Of a stretch of 64,000 nucleotides of DNA, positions 37,729-46,512 are shown in pieces (positions within the stretch are counted from its first letter, which is position 1; every line of letters starts with the position of its first letter). Origin of the DNA: Sneathiella sp. HT1-7 (GTDB lineage Bacteria > Pseudomonadota > Alphaproteobacteria > Sneathiellales > Sneathiellaceae); assembly GCF_020731145.1 (NCBI RefSeq), contig NZ_JAJFZN010000001.1, positions 496,001 through 560,000 of the forward strand, given 5' to 3'. The notes below the pieces were generated by a model. That model made no database searches. It was not told where the DNA came from and saw only the letters and a program-made list of their open reading frames with translations. The position numbers and the translations under genes are program-made.

Positions 37729-38903
37729 TCTTCTTTCACAGGCAGGGGAATACCAATATCAGGACTTCCCTGCCGTGTATTCTTCAGTTTTTCGATCCAG
37801 ATAGCGGAGGTCCCAACAATCCCTTTCGGCAGGAATAATGTCGCGAAGACAAACAGCCCACCCAACATATAAAGCCAGGCTTCCGGAAAGCTGCCGGTGA
37901 AGTAGCTTTTCCCCCAGTTGACAATAAAGGCACCCAGAACCGCGCCCCAAAGGGTACCACGACCTCCAACCGCGACCCAGATCACGACTTCAATCGAATT
38001 GGCCGGTGAAAATTCGGATGGATTAATAATCCCGACCTGCGGTACGTAAAGCGCGCCCGCAATACCTGCCAGAACCGCTGAAACTACGAACACGAAAAGC
38101 TTGTAATACTCCACCCTATAGCCCGAAAATCGGGTCCGGCTTTCCGCGTCGCGAATGGCGACAAGCACTCGGCCAAGTTTGGATTGAGTAATAAAGCTAC
38201 ACACCAGATATCCGAAGGCGAGCGCAATCAGGGAGGCGACGAATAGCCCCAGCCGCGTTCCTGTTGCCTGTAAATCAAAGCCGAGAATGTCCTTGAAATC
38301 CGTGAGACCGTTGTTGCCGCCGAACCCCATGTCATTGCGGAAGAAGGCCAGAAGTAAGGCATAAGTCATAGCCTGCGTAATGATCGAGAGATAGACACCG
38401 GTCACGCGCGAACGAAAGGCAAACCAGCCAAAGACAAAGGCAAGTAACCCCGGAACCAACATCACCATCAGCATGGCAAAGGGAAACATATCGAAGCCAT
38501 ACCAATACCAGGGAAGTTCCGTCCAGTTGAGGAAGACCATGAAATCAGGGAGGATCGGATTGCCATATACGCCGCGATCCCCGATCTGGCGCATCAAATA
38601 CATGCCCATGGAATAACCGCCCAGTGCGAAAAAGGCGCCATGACCCAAACTCAAGATACCAGCGAAGCCCCAGATAAGATCAACACTTAGTGCAAGAAGC
38701 GCGAAGCAGACGTATTTTCCCATCAGACTAACCAGATAGGTCGGCACATAAAAAGCTGAGCTCTCGGGGAGTAGAGTATTGCTCAAAGGAACAAGGAGGG
38801 CGGCAACAAGAAGAATCCCCAAAAACGTCTTGCCGCCGCCCGGAAGACCCGTCATGAGGGATACGAACGGGCCTTTGTGAGATTTGTATATCGCGTCAAC
38901 CAT
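37725..38903 (-). CDS. urtC: Urea ABC transporter permease UrtC
   Basis: UrtC is one of the two LivHM-type permeases. The 392-residue protein has about ten hydrophobic segments and the family motifs GFAGILSLGHGAFFALGGYSMG, RDAESRTRFSGYRVEYYKLF and EVVIWVAVGGRGTLWGAVLG. It lies 3 nt after urtB and overlaps urtD by 4 nt. Confidence 0.95.
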   Translation of the reverse strand: MVDAIYKSHKGPFVSLMTGLPGGGKTFLGILLVAALLVPLSNTLLPESSAFYVPTYLVSLMGKYVCFALLALSVDLIWGFAGILSLGHGAFFALGGYSMGMYLMRQIGDRGVYGNPILPDFMVFLNWTELPWYWYGFDMFPFAMLMVMLVPGLLAFVFGWFAFRSRVTGVYLSIITQAMTYALLLAFFRNDMGFGGNNGLTDFKDILGFDLQATGTRLGLFVASLIALAFGYLVCSFITQSKLGRVLVAIRDAESRTRFSGYRVEYYKLFVFVVSAVLAGIAGALYVPQVGIINPSEFSPANSIEVVIWVAVGGRGTLWGAVLGAFIVNWGKSYFTGSFPEAWLYMLGGLFVFATLFLPKGIVGTSAIWIEKLKNTRQGSPDIGIPLPVKEE

Positions 38904-38906
38904 GGC

Positions 38907-40544
38907 TTAATTCTCCACAGCCCGACCCTTGAGGGCGAATAGCCCTCTTGGTCGTTTCTGGATAAACAAAATGATGAAAACCAGGATAAATATTTTGGCG
39001 AGAACCGCCCCAGTATAAGGTTCGAGAAACTTGTTGGTGACGCCGAGGCTAAGCGCACCGACCAGCGTGCCCCACAAATTCCCGACGCCGCCAAAAACGA
39101 CGACCATGAAGCTGTCAACAATATAGGCCTGACCCAGGTTGGGACTGACGTTATCAATCTGGCTCAAGGCGACGCCCGCCATACCCGCAACACCAGAGCC
39201 CAGACCAAAGGTCATGGCGTCCACCCAACCGGTCCGGATTCCCATCGAGGAAGCCATCCTGCGGTTCTGGGTAACGGCGCGCATCTGCAGACCAAAGGCG
39301 GTTTTTCTTAGTACCAGCATCAACATTAAGAGTACTGCCGCTGCAAAAAAGATAATAGCGATCCGGTTATAGGTGAGCGCGAGACCGCCAGTAATTTCCC
39401 ATGTGCCGCTTAACCAATCGGGAGAGGAAACCTCTTTATTCGTCGGGCCGAAAATTGTCCGGACAAATTGTTGCAAGATCAGACTCAAACCCCAAGTCGC
39501 AAGCAGTGTTTCAAGCGGGCGTCCATAAAGGAAACGGATAATACTGCGCTCAATCGCAACACCGCATAGGCCGGAAACAATAAATGCGGCCGGTATAGCG
39601 GCAACCAACGAATAGACAAGTAGGTCTGGCGCGAAGTTGCGGCAAAGTTCCTGCACCACATAGGTCGTATAGGCACCAATCATCACCATTTCGCCATGCG
39701 CCATGTTGATAACCCCCATCACCCCGAAAGTAATGGCAAGACCGATGGCCGCAAGAAGAAGCACGGAACCGAGCGAAATGCCCTGAAACACATTTTCCAC
39801 GATGCCAAGCATGGCAAGTTTTTCATCGACTTTGGCCAGCGCGTCACCCACAGCTTTCGCAAGGGCCTGATTTTCAGGTGACGGATTTTGAATGGCGGCG
39901 AGCCTGTTCGCTTCGGCGCTTAGAAGTGATTTAACTTCCGGGTTTGATTGCTCCTCTAGTATAAGGAGTGCTTCAGCCTGCACTTCCGAAGTATCGCCGT
40001 GCACAAAGTTCAACGCCGCCAGCGCGCGTCGCATAGCCGCAGCTACTGTTGCATCGGTCTCCGCCTCCAGCGCATCGCCTAACGGAACAATCATTTCTTT
40101 CGGTCGGCTTTTGAATACCGAGTCGGCTGCCTTCAGTCGCAATGCGGGGTCTTCGTTCAGGAGCGTTAAGCGACCGAGGAGATCCTTTATAAGTCCGCGC
40201 ATCTTGTTGTTGATACGGATTTTGGAAAGATCGCTGCTTTTGACCACGCCGAGGTTTTCTTCAGTAATGATATCCGTGATCTGATAGCCATCGTTCACTT
40301 TTTTACGGGAGACAAGCCGGTCATCGGATTTTATGGCGTAAAGGTCCCCCTCGAGGAGCGTTTCCAGTAGAAAGGCAGACCGGGCACCGCCTGACGCAGC
40401 AATCGCCTCTGTCGCCTGAATTTTGTCGCTATATTTTTTTGAGAGCAGGCCCTTCGCAGCGTCCGCCAGATCCGCAGAAGCGGAGGCCTGGGTCGCCAGC
40501 AGGAAAAGCAAAGCCGCGATTATGGTTTTGATTGTAATCCGCAT
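38907..40544 (-). CDS. urtB: Urea ABC transporter permease UrtB with periplasmic N-terminal domain
   Basis: UrtB is the second permease. The 545-residue protein has a signal peptide, a periplasmic helical domain of about 230 residues with repeat-like alanine/glutamate helices (typical of proteobacterial UrtB), then a LivH-type permease with INMAHGEMVMIGAYTTYVVQ and FGLGSGVAGMAGVAL. It follows urtA across an 85-nt gap that contains a strong hairpin. Confidence 0.95.
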   Translation of the reverse strand: MRITIKTIIAALLFLLATQASASADLADAAKGLLSKKYSDKIQATEAIAASGGARSAFLLETLLEGDLYAIKSDDRLVSRKKVNDGYQITDIITEENLGVVKSSDLSKIRINNKMRGLIKDLLGRLTLLNEDPALRLKAADSVFKSRPKEMIVPLGDALEAETDATVAAAMRRALAALNFVHGDTSEVQAEALLILEEQSNPEVKSLLSAEANRLAAIQNPSPENQALAKAVGDALAKVDEKLAMLGIVENVFQGISLGSVLLLAAIGLAITFGVMGVINMAHGEMVMIGAYTTYVVQELCRNFAPDLLVYSLVAAIPAAFIVSGLCGVAIERSIIRFLYGRPLETLLATWGLSLILQQFVRTIFGPTNKEVSSPDWLSGTWEITGGLALTYNRIAIIFFAAAVLLMLMLVLRKTAFGLQMRAVTQNRRMASSMGIRTGWVDAMTFGLGSGVAGMAGVALSQIDNVSPNLGQAYIVDSFMVVVFGGVGNLWGTLVGALSLGVTNKFLEPYTGAVLAKIFILVFIILFIQKRPRGLFALKGRAVEN

Positions 40545-40584
40545 GGGGGTAACCGGATTCTCGCAAAGTTATGTTAGGGGAAGG

Positions 40585-40609
40585 AAGGGTCGGCCGCTTG
40601 CCGACCCTT
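40585..40609 (-). promoter_or_regulatory. Stable hairpin between urtA and urtB
   Basis: AAGGGTCGGC and GCCGACCCTT form a perfect 10-bp stem with a 5-nt loop just after the urtA stop. On the minus strand it is followed by CCTTCCCC, not a T run, so it looks like an mRNA-stabilising or partial-stop element. Such hairpins after the binding-protein gene commonly give it higher expression than the permease genes. Confidence 0.65.
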
Positions 40610-40629
40610 CAGCTTTAGCAAGGCGATGA

Positions 40630-41916
40630 TTAGTACATCGGCTTTTCGCAGCCACCACAGACATAAGGATATGTCCAGTCAGCTGTCAGTTTTGCGCTTT
40701 CCGGAATGAAATCGCTCCAGGCATCGCCAACGACGACATCTTCCGTCCGCCAGACAGTTTCGATCTGGCCATCGTCCTGGATTTCACCGATCAGAACCGG
40801 TTTGGACAGGTGATGGTTTGTGTTCATAACGGCTGTACCACCTGTGAGGTTCTTAACCTCCTGGCCGTACATTGCCTGACGAACCGCATCCACATTAGTG
40901 GTACCAGCCTGCTCTACAGCCTGCGTCCACATTTTGAAGCCGATATAGGTTGCTTCCATCGGGTCGTTGGTAACTCGCTTGTCGTCACCAATAAAGGCTT
41001 TCCACTGCTTGATGAACGCATCATTTTCTTCGCTTTCCATGCTCATAAAGTAGTTCCATGCCGCGAGGTGACCAACGAGCGGTGCTGTATCAAGACCGGC
41101 GAGTTCTTCTTCACCAACAGAGAAAGCCACAACTGGAATATCAGCTGCATCGATGCCCTGGTTGCCGAGTTCTTTATAGAAAGGAACATTGGCATCACCG
41201 TTTATAGTAGAAACCACAGCAGTTTTCTTGCCTTCAGAACCGAACTTCTTGATGTCAGACACGATCGTCTGCCAATCGGAATGACCGAACGGCGTGTAGT
41301 TGATCATGATGTCCTCTTCTGCGACACCCTTCGATTTCAGGAAGGCTTCCAGAATCTTGTTGGTTGTGCGCGGATAAACATAGTCGGTACCGGCCAGCAC
41401 CCAACGCTCGACGTTACCGCCTTCTTCGCTCATCAGATATTCAACCGCCGGGATTGCCTGCTGGTTCGGCGCAGCACCGGTGTAGAATACATTGCGGGAG
41501 CTTTCCTCGCCTTCATACTGAACCGGGTAGAAAAGCATGCTGTTCAGCTCTTCAAATACCGGCAGGACGGATTTGCGAGACACTGACGTCCAGCACCCGA
41601 AAACGACATCAACTTTTTCCACCTCAATCAATTCACGCGCTTTTTCTGCGAATAAAGGCCAGTCAGATGCCGGATCAACGACGACCGCCTCAACCTTTTT
41701 ACCCAGAAGGCCGCCCTTCTTATTGAGATCGTCCACCATCATAAGGACAGCATCCTTCAAGGTGGTTTCTGAAATAGCCATCGTGCCGGATAGGGAGTGT
41801 AGTACCCCGACCTTGATCACGTCGTCCGCAGCCTGAGCGGAGCTCAGACCGAAAGCGCTGGTTGCCAACATGGCTGCGCCCGTAATCACTCCTGCGACTT
41901 TGCGTAGTCCTAACAT
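40630..41916 (-). CDS. urtA: Urea ABC transporter substrate-binding protein UrtA
   Basis: UrtA is the periplasmic urea-binding protein. The 428-residue protein has a signal peptide (VAGVITGAAMLATSAFGLSSAQA, cleaved near residue 30) and the family sequence VGVLHSLSGTMAISETTLKDA, VFGCWTSVSRKSVLPVFEE and PVQYEGEESSRNVFYTGAAP, which are characteristic of UrtA rather than LivJ. It is the first gene of the operon, about 50 nt downstream of a sigma-54 promoter. Confidence 0.97.
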   Translation of the reverse strand: MLGLRKVAGVITGAAMLATSAFGLSSAQAADDVIKVGVLHSLSGTMAISETTLKDAVLMMVDDLNKKGGLLGKKVEAVVVDPASDWPLFAEKARELIEVEKVDVVFGCWTSVSRKSVLPVFEELNSMLFYPVQYEGEESSRNVFYTGAAPNQQAIPAVEYLMSEEGGNVERWVLAGTDYVYPRTTNKILEAFLKSKGVAEEDIMINYTPFGHSDWQTIVSDIKKFGSEGKKTAVVSTINGDANVPFYKELGNQGIDAADIPVVAFSVGEEELAGLDTAPLVGHLAAWNYFMSMESEENDAFIKQWKAFIGDDKRVTNDPMEATYIGFKMWTQAVEQAGTTNVDAVRQAMYGQEVKNLTGGTAVMNTNHHLSKPVLIGEIQDDGQIETVWRTEDVVVGDAWSDFIPESAKLTADWTYPYVCGGCEKPMY

Positions 41917-42270
41917 TTTAATGATGCCTCCATTAGCCCATTGTCATTTTTGTAGTGCCGTACAAAAAGCAAAGGCCGTGCCAGAAATTCAAGTCTTTTC
42001 GCCGAATGGTGGTAAGTGACTGATAAGTAAAGAATTTATTAACTAGCATCCGCTTCACAGAGGATTTTAGGTTGAGTAAAAACTGATCAAAAAGAAATTT
42101 GTGCTCATAATTTAAGCAAATCCCGTGATTTTCGCGCGCCGACCGCAATTTCTGTTTATTTTTTAGGCATTCCCCATCGCGGTTAATATTATTTCTGTGG
42201 TTTTTTCACCTGCCGCATGAAAATATTGACGTCGGGAATGGGCCATCAGCCCACGATCTGGGAGGGAAAA
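41917..42270. other. Divergent intergenic region urtA/hydrolase
   Basis: These 354 bp hold the sigma-54 promoter of urtA and, further right, an AT-rich stretch where enhancer sites for the operon and the promoter of the divergent hydrolase should lie. No additional ORF or structured RNA was recognised. Confidence 0.5.
41969..41983 (-). promoter_or_regulatory. Sigma-54 promoter of the urt-ure operon
   Basis: On the minus strand TGGCAC-GGCCT-TTGC (41983-41969) matches the RpoN consensus TGGCAC-N5-TTGC at every position, with correct spacing. Transcription would start about 40 nt before urtA. The match and its position fit NtrC/RpoN nitrogen control of urea uptake and hydrolysis. I could not identify convincing NtrC sites upstream. 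Confidence 0.87.
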
Positions 42271-43581
42271 ATGAGAAAGATATTAAAAATTGCGATGATG
42301 GGATTGATTATGAGCAGCACGGCATTCGCGACAGAAAACAGGGTTGACGGATTACGCCCCGACGCGCCCGAGCTGGCAAAGCGTGGCGACTATGCTGTTG
42401 GTGTCCGGACAATTCAGCTCACCAATAAAGATCAAGTAGATATCCTGAAAGTTGAGGCCGACAAGCTACTCCCCAAATATGACCGACCGCTAACCGTAGA
42501 GGTTTGGTATCCATCGGACGGAACAAACCGGGGCGGCGAATACAACAACGTTTATTTGCGGGATGGAAAGACACAGGTAACGCTCTATGGCCAAGCCGTC
42601 CGCGACGCGGCACCGGCAGCACCCGCAACAGCGTATCCTTTAGTCATTATCTCGCATGGTTATCCGGGAAATCGCTTTTTACTCAGCCATCTGGCGGAGA
42701 ATTTGGCCTCCAAAGGATATGTCGTCGCGTCCATAGATCATACGGACAGCATGTATCATGACAAGGCCGCCTTCGGCAGCACATTGGTCAACAGGCCGCT
42801 TGATCAAAAATTCGTTTTAGAAGAAATGGACCGCCTTGGGAAGGATACAAACAGCTTCCTGCACGGGCTGGTAAACGCAAACGATACGGGGCTGATCGGT
42901 TATTCGATGGGCGCCTATGGGTCCGTTATAACGGCGGGTGGTGGCGTCACGAAGGCCGCGACCGAACTCGCCTGGGGCGCGCCAAATGGCACTCTAAAGC
43001 CGATGATGGCAGGCAGCAAGGAACATGAAGCCATGCTGGACAATCGTTTCAAGGCGATCGTTTCTATCGCGCCATGGGGCATGACATACGGTTTCTGGGA
43101 TGCAGAAGGTCTAGCCGGGGTGCGCGTGCCGATGTTCTTCATCGCGGGCAGCGTCGATGATGTTTCGGGATACGAAAAGGGCACAAAAGCAATATTCGAG
43201 AATGCCGTGAATACAGATCGTTACTTGCTGACGTTTGAAAACGCTAATCATAACGCTGCGGCGCCGATCCCCGCACCAGCAGAATCATGGAATCCGGTCG
43301 AAAATCTGGATTTTGTTCCCTTTGATCATTATGCAGATGCTGTTTGGGATACGCTCCGCATGAATAATATTACGCAGCATTTTGTCACAGCCTATTTCGA
43401 TTCTCACTTAAAAGGGGATGACGCGAAACAGAGTTATCTCGATATTATCGAGACGGCTAACGATGGCGTCTTCGCTATTGAAAAGGATGGCACGCCAAAG
43501 CCCGAGCATACTTACTGGAAAGGTTTCCAGAACCGAACGGCAAAAGGTCTGAAGCTGGAACATATACAAAAGGCGAAATAA
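42271..43581 (+). CDS. Secreted alpha/beta hydrolase (dienelactone hydrolase/PAF-acetylhydrolase-like)
   Basis: The 436-residue protein has a signal peptide (ILKIAMMGLIMSSTAFA) and an alpha/beta-hydrolase core with oxyanion-side motif VIISHGYPGNRFLLSHLAE and nucleophile elbow IGYSMGAYG (Ser of GYSMG, near residue 214); late Asp and His residues are present (for example in NANHNAAAP). The substrate is unknown; an esterase or lipase is likely. The ATG at 42271 has GGAGGGAAAA upstream, which decides against the ATG at 42217. Confidence 0.82.
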   Translation: MRKILKIAMMGLIMSSTAFATENRVDGLRPDAPELAKRGDYAVGVRTIQLTNKDQVDILKVEADKLLPKYDRPLTVEVWYPSDGTNRGGEYNNVYLRDGKTQVTLYGQAVRDAAPAAPATAYPLVIISHGYPGNRFLLSHLAENLASKGYVVASIDHTDSMYHDKAAFGSTLVNRPLDQKFVLEEMDRLGKDTNSFLHGLVNANDTGLIGYSMGAYGSVITAGGGVTKAATELAWGAPNGTLKPMMAGSKEHEAMLDNRFKAIVSIAPWGMTYGFWDAEGLAGVRVPMFFIAGSVDDVSGYEKGTKAIFENAVNTDRYLLTFENANHNAAAPIPAPAESWNPVENLDFVPFDHYADAVWDTLRMNNITQHFVTAYFDSHLKGDDAKQSYLDIIETANDGVFAIEKDGTPKPEHTYWKGFQNRTAKGLKLEHIQKAK

Positions 43582-43613
43582 CGTTAGCTACGACTTGAAA
43601 GACGTTCAGACAT

Positions 43614-43650
43614 AAAAAAGCCGCCGTCAGTATTAGCTGACGGCGGCTTT
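43614..43650 (-). terminator. Intrinsic terminator of the cold-shock gene
   Basis: GCCGCCGTCAG and CTGACGGCGGC form a perfect 11-bp stem with a 6-nt loop. On the minus strand it is followed by TTTTTT, so it terminates the csp gene at 43664. On the plus strand the T run is poor, though it may also stop the convergent hydrolase transcript. Confidence 0.88.
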
Positions 43651-43663
43651 CAATTAACGCAAA

Positions 43664-43870
43664 CTAGAGCAGAGTGATGTTTTCTGCAGAAGATTTGCCG
43701 TTCTTGCCAGCTTCGAGGTCATAAGAAACCTTCTGACCTTCGTTTAGGCTCTGAAGCCCGGCGCGTTCAACCGCCGAAATATGGACAAATGCATCATTTG
43801 AACCATCTTCAGGCTCAATAAAGCCAAAACCTTTTGTCGGGTTGAACCATTTTACAGTACCTGTAGCCAT
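43664..43870 (-). CDS. Cold-shock protein, CspA family
   Basis: The 68-residue protein is a single cold-shock domain with RNP1-like [18 protein letters not shown] and RNP2-like DAFVHISAV. It is an RNA/ssDNA-binding chaperone. It is monocistronic, with a terminator downstream and a long leader upstream, as is usual for csp genes under post-transcriptional control. Confidence 0.96.
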   Translation of the reverse strand: MATGTVKWFNPTKGFGFIEPEDGSNDAFVHISAVERAGLQSLNEGQKVSYDLEAGKNGKSSAENITLL

Positions 43871-44243
43871 AGTATTATTCCTTTATAGCAACATGAAACG
43901 CGCGGCCCGCACCTTGCAGACCTACGGTTTTCGTAACGATCACATTGTCAGGGATAACTAAGGTAACCAGCGTACCGATTATTTAGGCAAGTCAAAACGA
44001 ATGTAACACGTGATGCCTACATATAGATTATTATCAACAAGTCAATGATTTGTGAGATATATTAAGATGACGGCAGCAACTATTCCAACTTCTTGAAGAA
44101 AATCCATAAGAAGACATTGGGCCGATTGCCTCGAAGAGCGGCGAACGAATCAGAATGGAATGTGGACTTGAGCAACACCGTATTTCTTATTTGTAGAAGC
44201 GATAGAGGTTAGGGCATAAGATTTTCAAAAAAGGAGTTATGAC
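43871..44243. other. Long leader/promoter region of the csp gene
   Basis: These 373 bp separate csp (minus) and the gene at 44244 (plus). On the minus strand TTGACT (44045-44040) and TATGTA (44023-44018), 16 bp apart, could be the csp promoter, giving a leader of about 145 nt, consistent with cold-shock mRNAs. Nothing coding is seen. Confidence 0.45.
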
Positions 44244-44687
44244 TTGGAGACCGCTAGAGCCATAATCGGATCCGGAACAATTTCCAATTTTGAGTATATA
44301 ACATACCAAATTGGATATGAACGTCTGCATCAAATACAGATTATCGAGAAAGTTGGAAGACGCGAACGAATCGGCTTATACAACGAACTTTTAGCCCTAA
44401 ATAAATCAAGCTCCTTCTTTTGCATACTTGACAACAGAGGAAATTTTGAAAACATCCTGTCCTTTGATGACATTAAGTATCTTGATAGCATACTGATCGA
44501 CGCCGGGATAAAATATTTCTATGGCGCCACTGTCACGAACGATACGGCATATCCATTAGTCGTTAAAATGGCGGAGGGGAATGCTGTGTTGAATAATCTG
44601 GACGGAGAAATAGTCGCCACAGACAGCATAAGTGAAGCAGAAGAATTTATTGCTGAAAAAATTGCAATGGTGGATTCCCATCGCTAG
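44244..44687 (+). CDS. Hypothetical protein (TTG start)
   Basis: I do not recognise this 147-residue protein. It is a mixed alpha/beta globular sequence without signal peptide or membrane segment (YQIGYERLHQIQIIEKVGR, SSFFCILDNRGNFENILSFD, AEEFIAEKIAMV). The spacing of strands and helices is reminiscent of STAS/SpoIIAA-like folds, but no defining motif supports that. The start is TTG at 44244 with AAGGAG 7 nt upstream; a nearby ATG is out of frame. The gene is AT-richer than its neighbours. Its 3' end overlaps arfB by 4 nt, convergently. Confidence 0.7.
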   Translation: METARAIIGSGTISNFEYITYQIGYERLHQIQIIEKVGRRERIGLYNELLALNKSSSFFCILDNRGNFENILSFDDIKYLDSILIDAGIKYFYGATVTNDTAYPLVVKMAEGNAVLNNLDGEIVATDSISEAEEFIAEKIAMVDSHR

Positions 44688-45103
44688 TCCAAGCCAACTT
44701 TTCCCCGAGTCCTTTTAAGCCCGGCGCGCCTCTGTTTCTTCTCAAGACGTCGCTGCTTGGACGCGTAAGTCGGTTTGGTCGGTCGCCGATATTTGGGAAC
44801 GATAGCGGCCTCCTGTATCAAGCCAATAAGCCGTTCCAGAGCGGCCTTCCGATTGCGATCTTGGGACCGGTATTCACTAGCGCTGAGGACGAGAACCCCG
44901 TCTTTCGTCATCCGCTGCCCGGCCTGCTCCTTTAACCGCGCAAAAATATGCGGCGGAAGGTTTGGACTGTTTTTTGCATCGAAACGCAGCTGTACTGCGG
45001 TCTCGACCTTGTTGACATTCTGCCCGCCAGGGCCAGACGCCCGGATAAAGCTCTCGATGATTTCCGAGTCATCCAGCGTGATATTGTCATTAATCCTGAT
45101 CAT
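44684..45103 (-). CDS. arfB: Alternative ribosome-rescue factor ArfB (peptidyl-tRNA hydrolase)
   Basis: ArfB rescues stalled ribosomes by hydrolysing peptidyl-tRNA. The 139-residue protein has the catalytic GGQ motif in RASGPGGQNVNKVETAVQLRF (about 26-46) and the basic, disordered C-terminal tail (KQRRLEKKQRRAGLKRTRGK) that enters the mRNA channel. Its size separates it from the full-length release factors. Confidence 0.95.
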   Translation of the reverse strand: MIRINDNITLDDSEIIESFIRASGPGGQNVNKVETAVQLRFDAKNSPNLPPHIFARLKEQAGQRMTKDGVLVLSASEYRSQDRNRKAALERLIGLIQEAAIVPKYRRPTKPTYASKQRRLEKKQRRAGLKRTRGKVGLD

Positions 45104-45236
45104 AATGCTTCGGTTAAACAGAAAAATGGTTATAAAGGCAAGACCTGCTGCATACCGCGCCTACCGAAGCCGCCATTGTATAACTGAATGTAATGCGTAC
45201 AATTTCTATGAATTCCTTCAATCGGAGTCATAAATT

Positions 45237-46040
45237 ATGCCAGCCAATCCCGTGGATCTGGGCATCGATGCTTTTAGCCCGAATGAAGTAGCGCAAAGAG
45301 TCCAAGCGAGCGGTATTGCAAAAGCCCGGCTTGGCTTTTTGCAAGTTCTAATGCTTGCCGTCTTGGCAGGCGCATTTATTGCGCTGGGCGGAGCGTTTTA
45401 CACGCTGACTGTAACTGGAAGCGAACTTGGTTTCGGCATAACCCGGTTTTTGGGCGGCATCGCCTTTTCACTTGGCCTCATTTTAGTCGTGATTGGCGGC
45501 GCCGAGCTTTTCACCGGCAACAATCTCATCGTCATGGCCTGGGCGAGCCGCGAAGTGACCCATCGTGAACTTCTCCGCAATTGGCTCATCGTCTATATCG
45601 GTAACTTTATCGGTGCTATCGGCACGGCGGTCATGATAAGCCTCTCAGGCGTGCTTTCGATGGGTGACGGAGCTGTCGCCGAAACAGCGATTAATATTGC
45701 AAATGCCAAGCTCTCCCTTTCTTGGCAGACAGCCTTCTTTCGGGCTATTCTATGCAATACGCTTGTTTGCCTCGCGGTCTGGATAAGCTCTGCCGCACAT
45801 AGTGTCAGCGGAAAAATCCTAGCAATTATTTTTCCGATTTCTGCCTTCGTCGCACTCGGATTTGAACATTCCGTCGCCAATATGTACCTGATACCAGTTG
45901 CTTTTTTCGAGGGATCCGCAACCGTTACGATCGGTGGATTTTTAGCTAACCTGCTCGTCGTAACTATCGGGAATATTCTGGGCGGTAGTGCCCTCGTCGC
46001 ATTGGTTTATTGGCTTATATACCTCCGAAAAAGCTCATAA
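45237..46040 (+). CDS. Formate/nitrite transporter family protein
   Basis: The 267-residue protein has six hydrophobic segments and the FNT signatures LGGIAFSLGLILVVIGGAELFTGNNLIVMAW (read in two parts, ~75-105) and FEHSVANMYLIP near residue 208. It forms a pentameric channel for formate, nitrite or a similar small anion. No formate or nitrite enzyme gene is adjacent, so the substrate is open. Confidence 0.9.
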   Translation: MPANPVDLGIDAFSPNEVAQRVQASGIAKARLGFLQVLMLAVLAGAFIALGGAFYTLTVTGSELGFGITRFLGGIAFSLGLILVVIGGAELFTGNNLIVMAWASREVTHRELLRNWLIVYIGNFIGAIGTAVMISLSGVLSMGDGAVAETAINIANAKLSLSWQTAFFRAILCNTLVCLAVWISSAAHSVSGKILAIIFPISAFVALGFEHSVANMYLIPVAFFEGSATVTIGGFLANLLVVTIGNILGGSALVALVYWLIYLRKSS

Positions 46041-46052
46041 GCATTCCCAAGC

Positions 46053-46286
46053 CTAACTCAGATATGCACTTATCTGATCTTTGAGCGCAAGGCGCTGGCG
46101 TCGAAGTTGCTTTTCAAACCCTTCATCCGCTGGCTCCACATTTGTCTCAATCCTGTGAATTTCCCGATTGATCGAATGATACTCTTCCGCAAGCTTTGCG
46201 AAATGGGCATCCGACTGCGTCAGTGAATGGATCTGGTCTTTTGATTCAGGAAACTCTTCGGCAAGTTCATGCGGGACATGTGACAT
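46053..46286 (-). CDS. YdcH/DUF465 family small protein
   Basis: The 77-residue charged helical protein (SKDQIHSLTQSDAHFAKLAEEY, then LRRQRLALKDQI) matches the DUF465 family, whose function is unknown. I chose the ATG at 46286 because GGAG lies 9 nt upstream; the ATG at 46292 is too close to it. Confidence 0.8.
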   Translation of the reverse strand: MSHVPHELAEEFPESKDQIHSLTQSDAHFAKLAEEYHSINREIHRIETNVEPADEGFEKQLRRQRLALKDQISAYLS

Positions 46287-46380
46287 AGTCATACTCTCCA
46301 AACGGATTTAAGGTTTTATTATACTTATAAGAACTAGGTCATTTAGGAACAGGCGCAAGATGTCGGCATTGATTTGACGC

Positions 46381-46408
46381 AATTAGGGTTTGGGTACCCG
46401 ACCTAATT
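46381..46408. promoter_or_regulatory. Palindromic operator-like site between divergent genes
   Basis: AATTAGG-GTTT-GGGTACCC-GA-CCTAATT has 7-bp inverted arms around an 8-bp palindrome, placed between DUF465 (minus) and DoxX (plus). This fits a dimeric regulator's binding site; the regulator is unknown. Confidence 0.45.
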
Positions 46409-46512
46409 TACCGATTCCGTCACTCACGTAATAGTGAGACATCGTGTGCCCGACACGCGCCGGATTCTGTTATCACCAACGGAATAGTTCTTCAAATTGA
46501 GGGAGAGTAACG

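Noticed and set aside
40810-41586. 258-codon open frame opposite urtA
   Set aside because: Shadow of urtA; no ribosome-binding site and Cys/His-rich random-looking sequence.
44684-45233. Long plus-strand frame opposite arfB
   Set aside because: arfB has the GGQ motif and the basic tail; the opposite frame has no family features.
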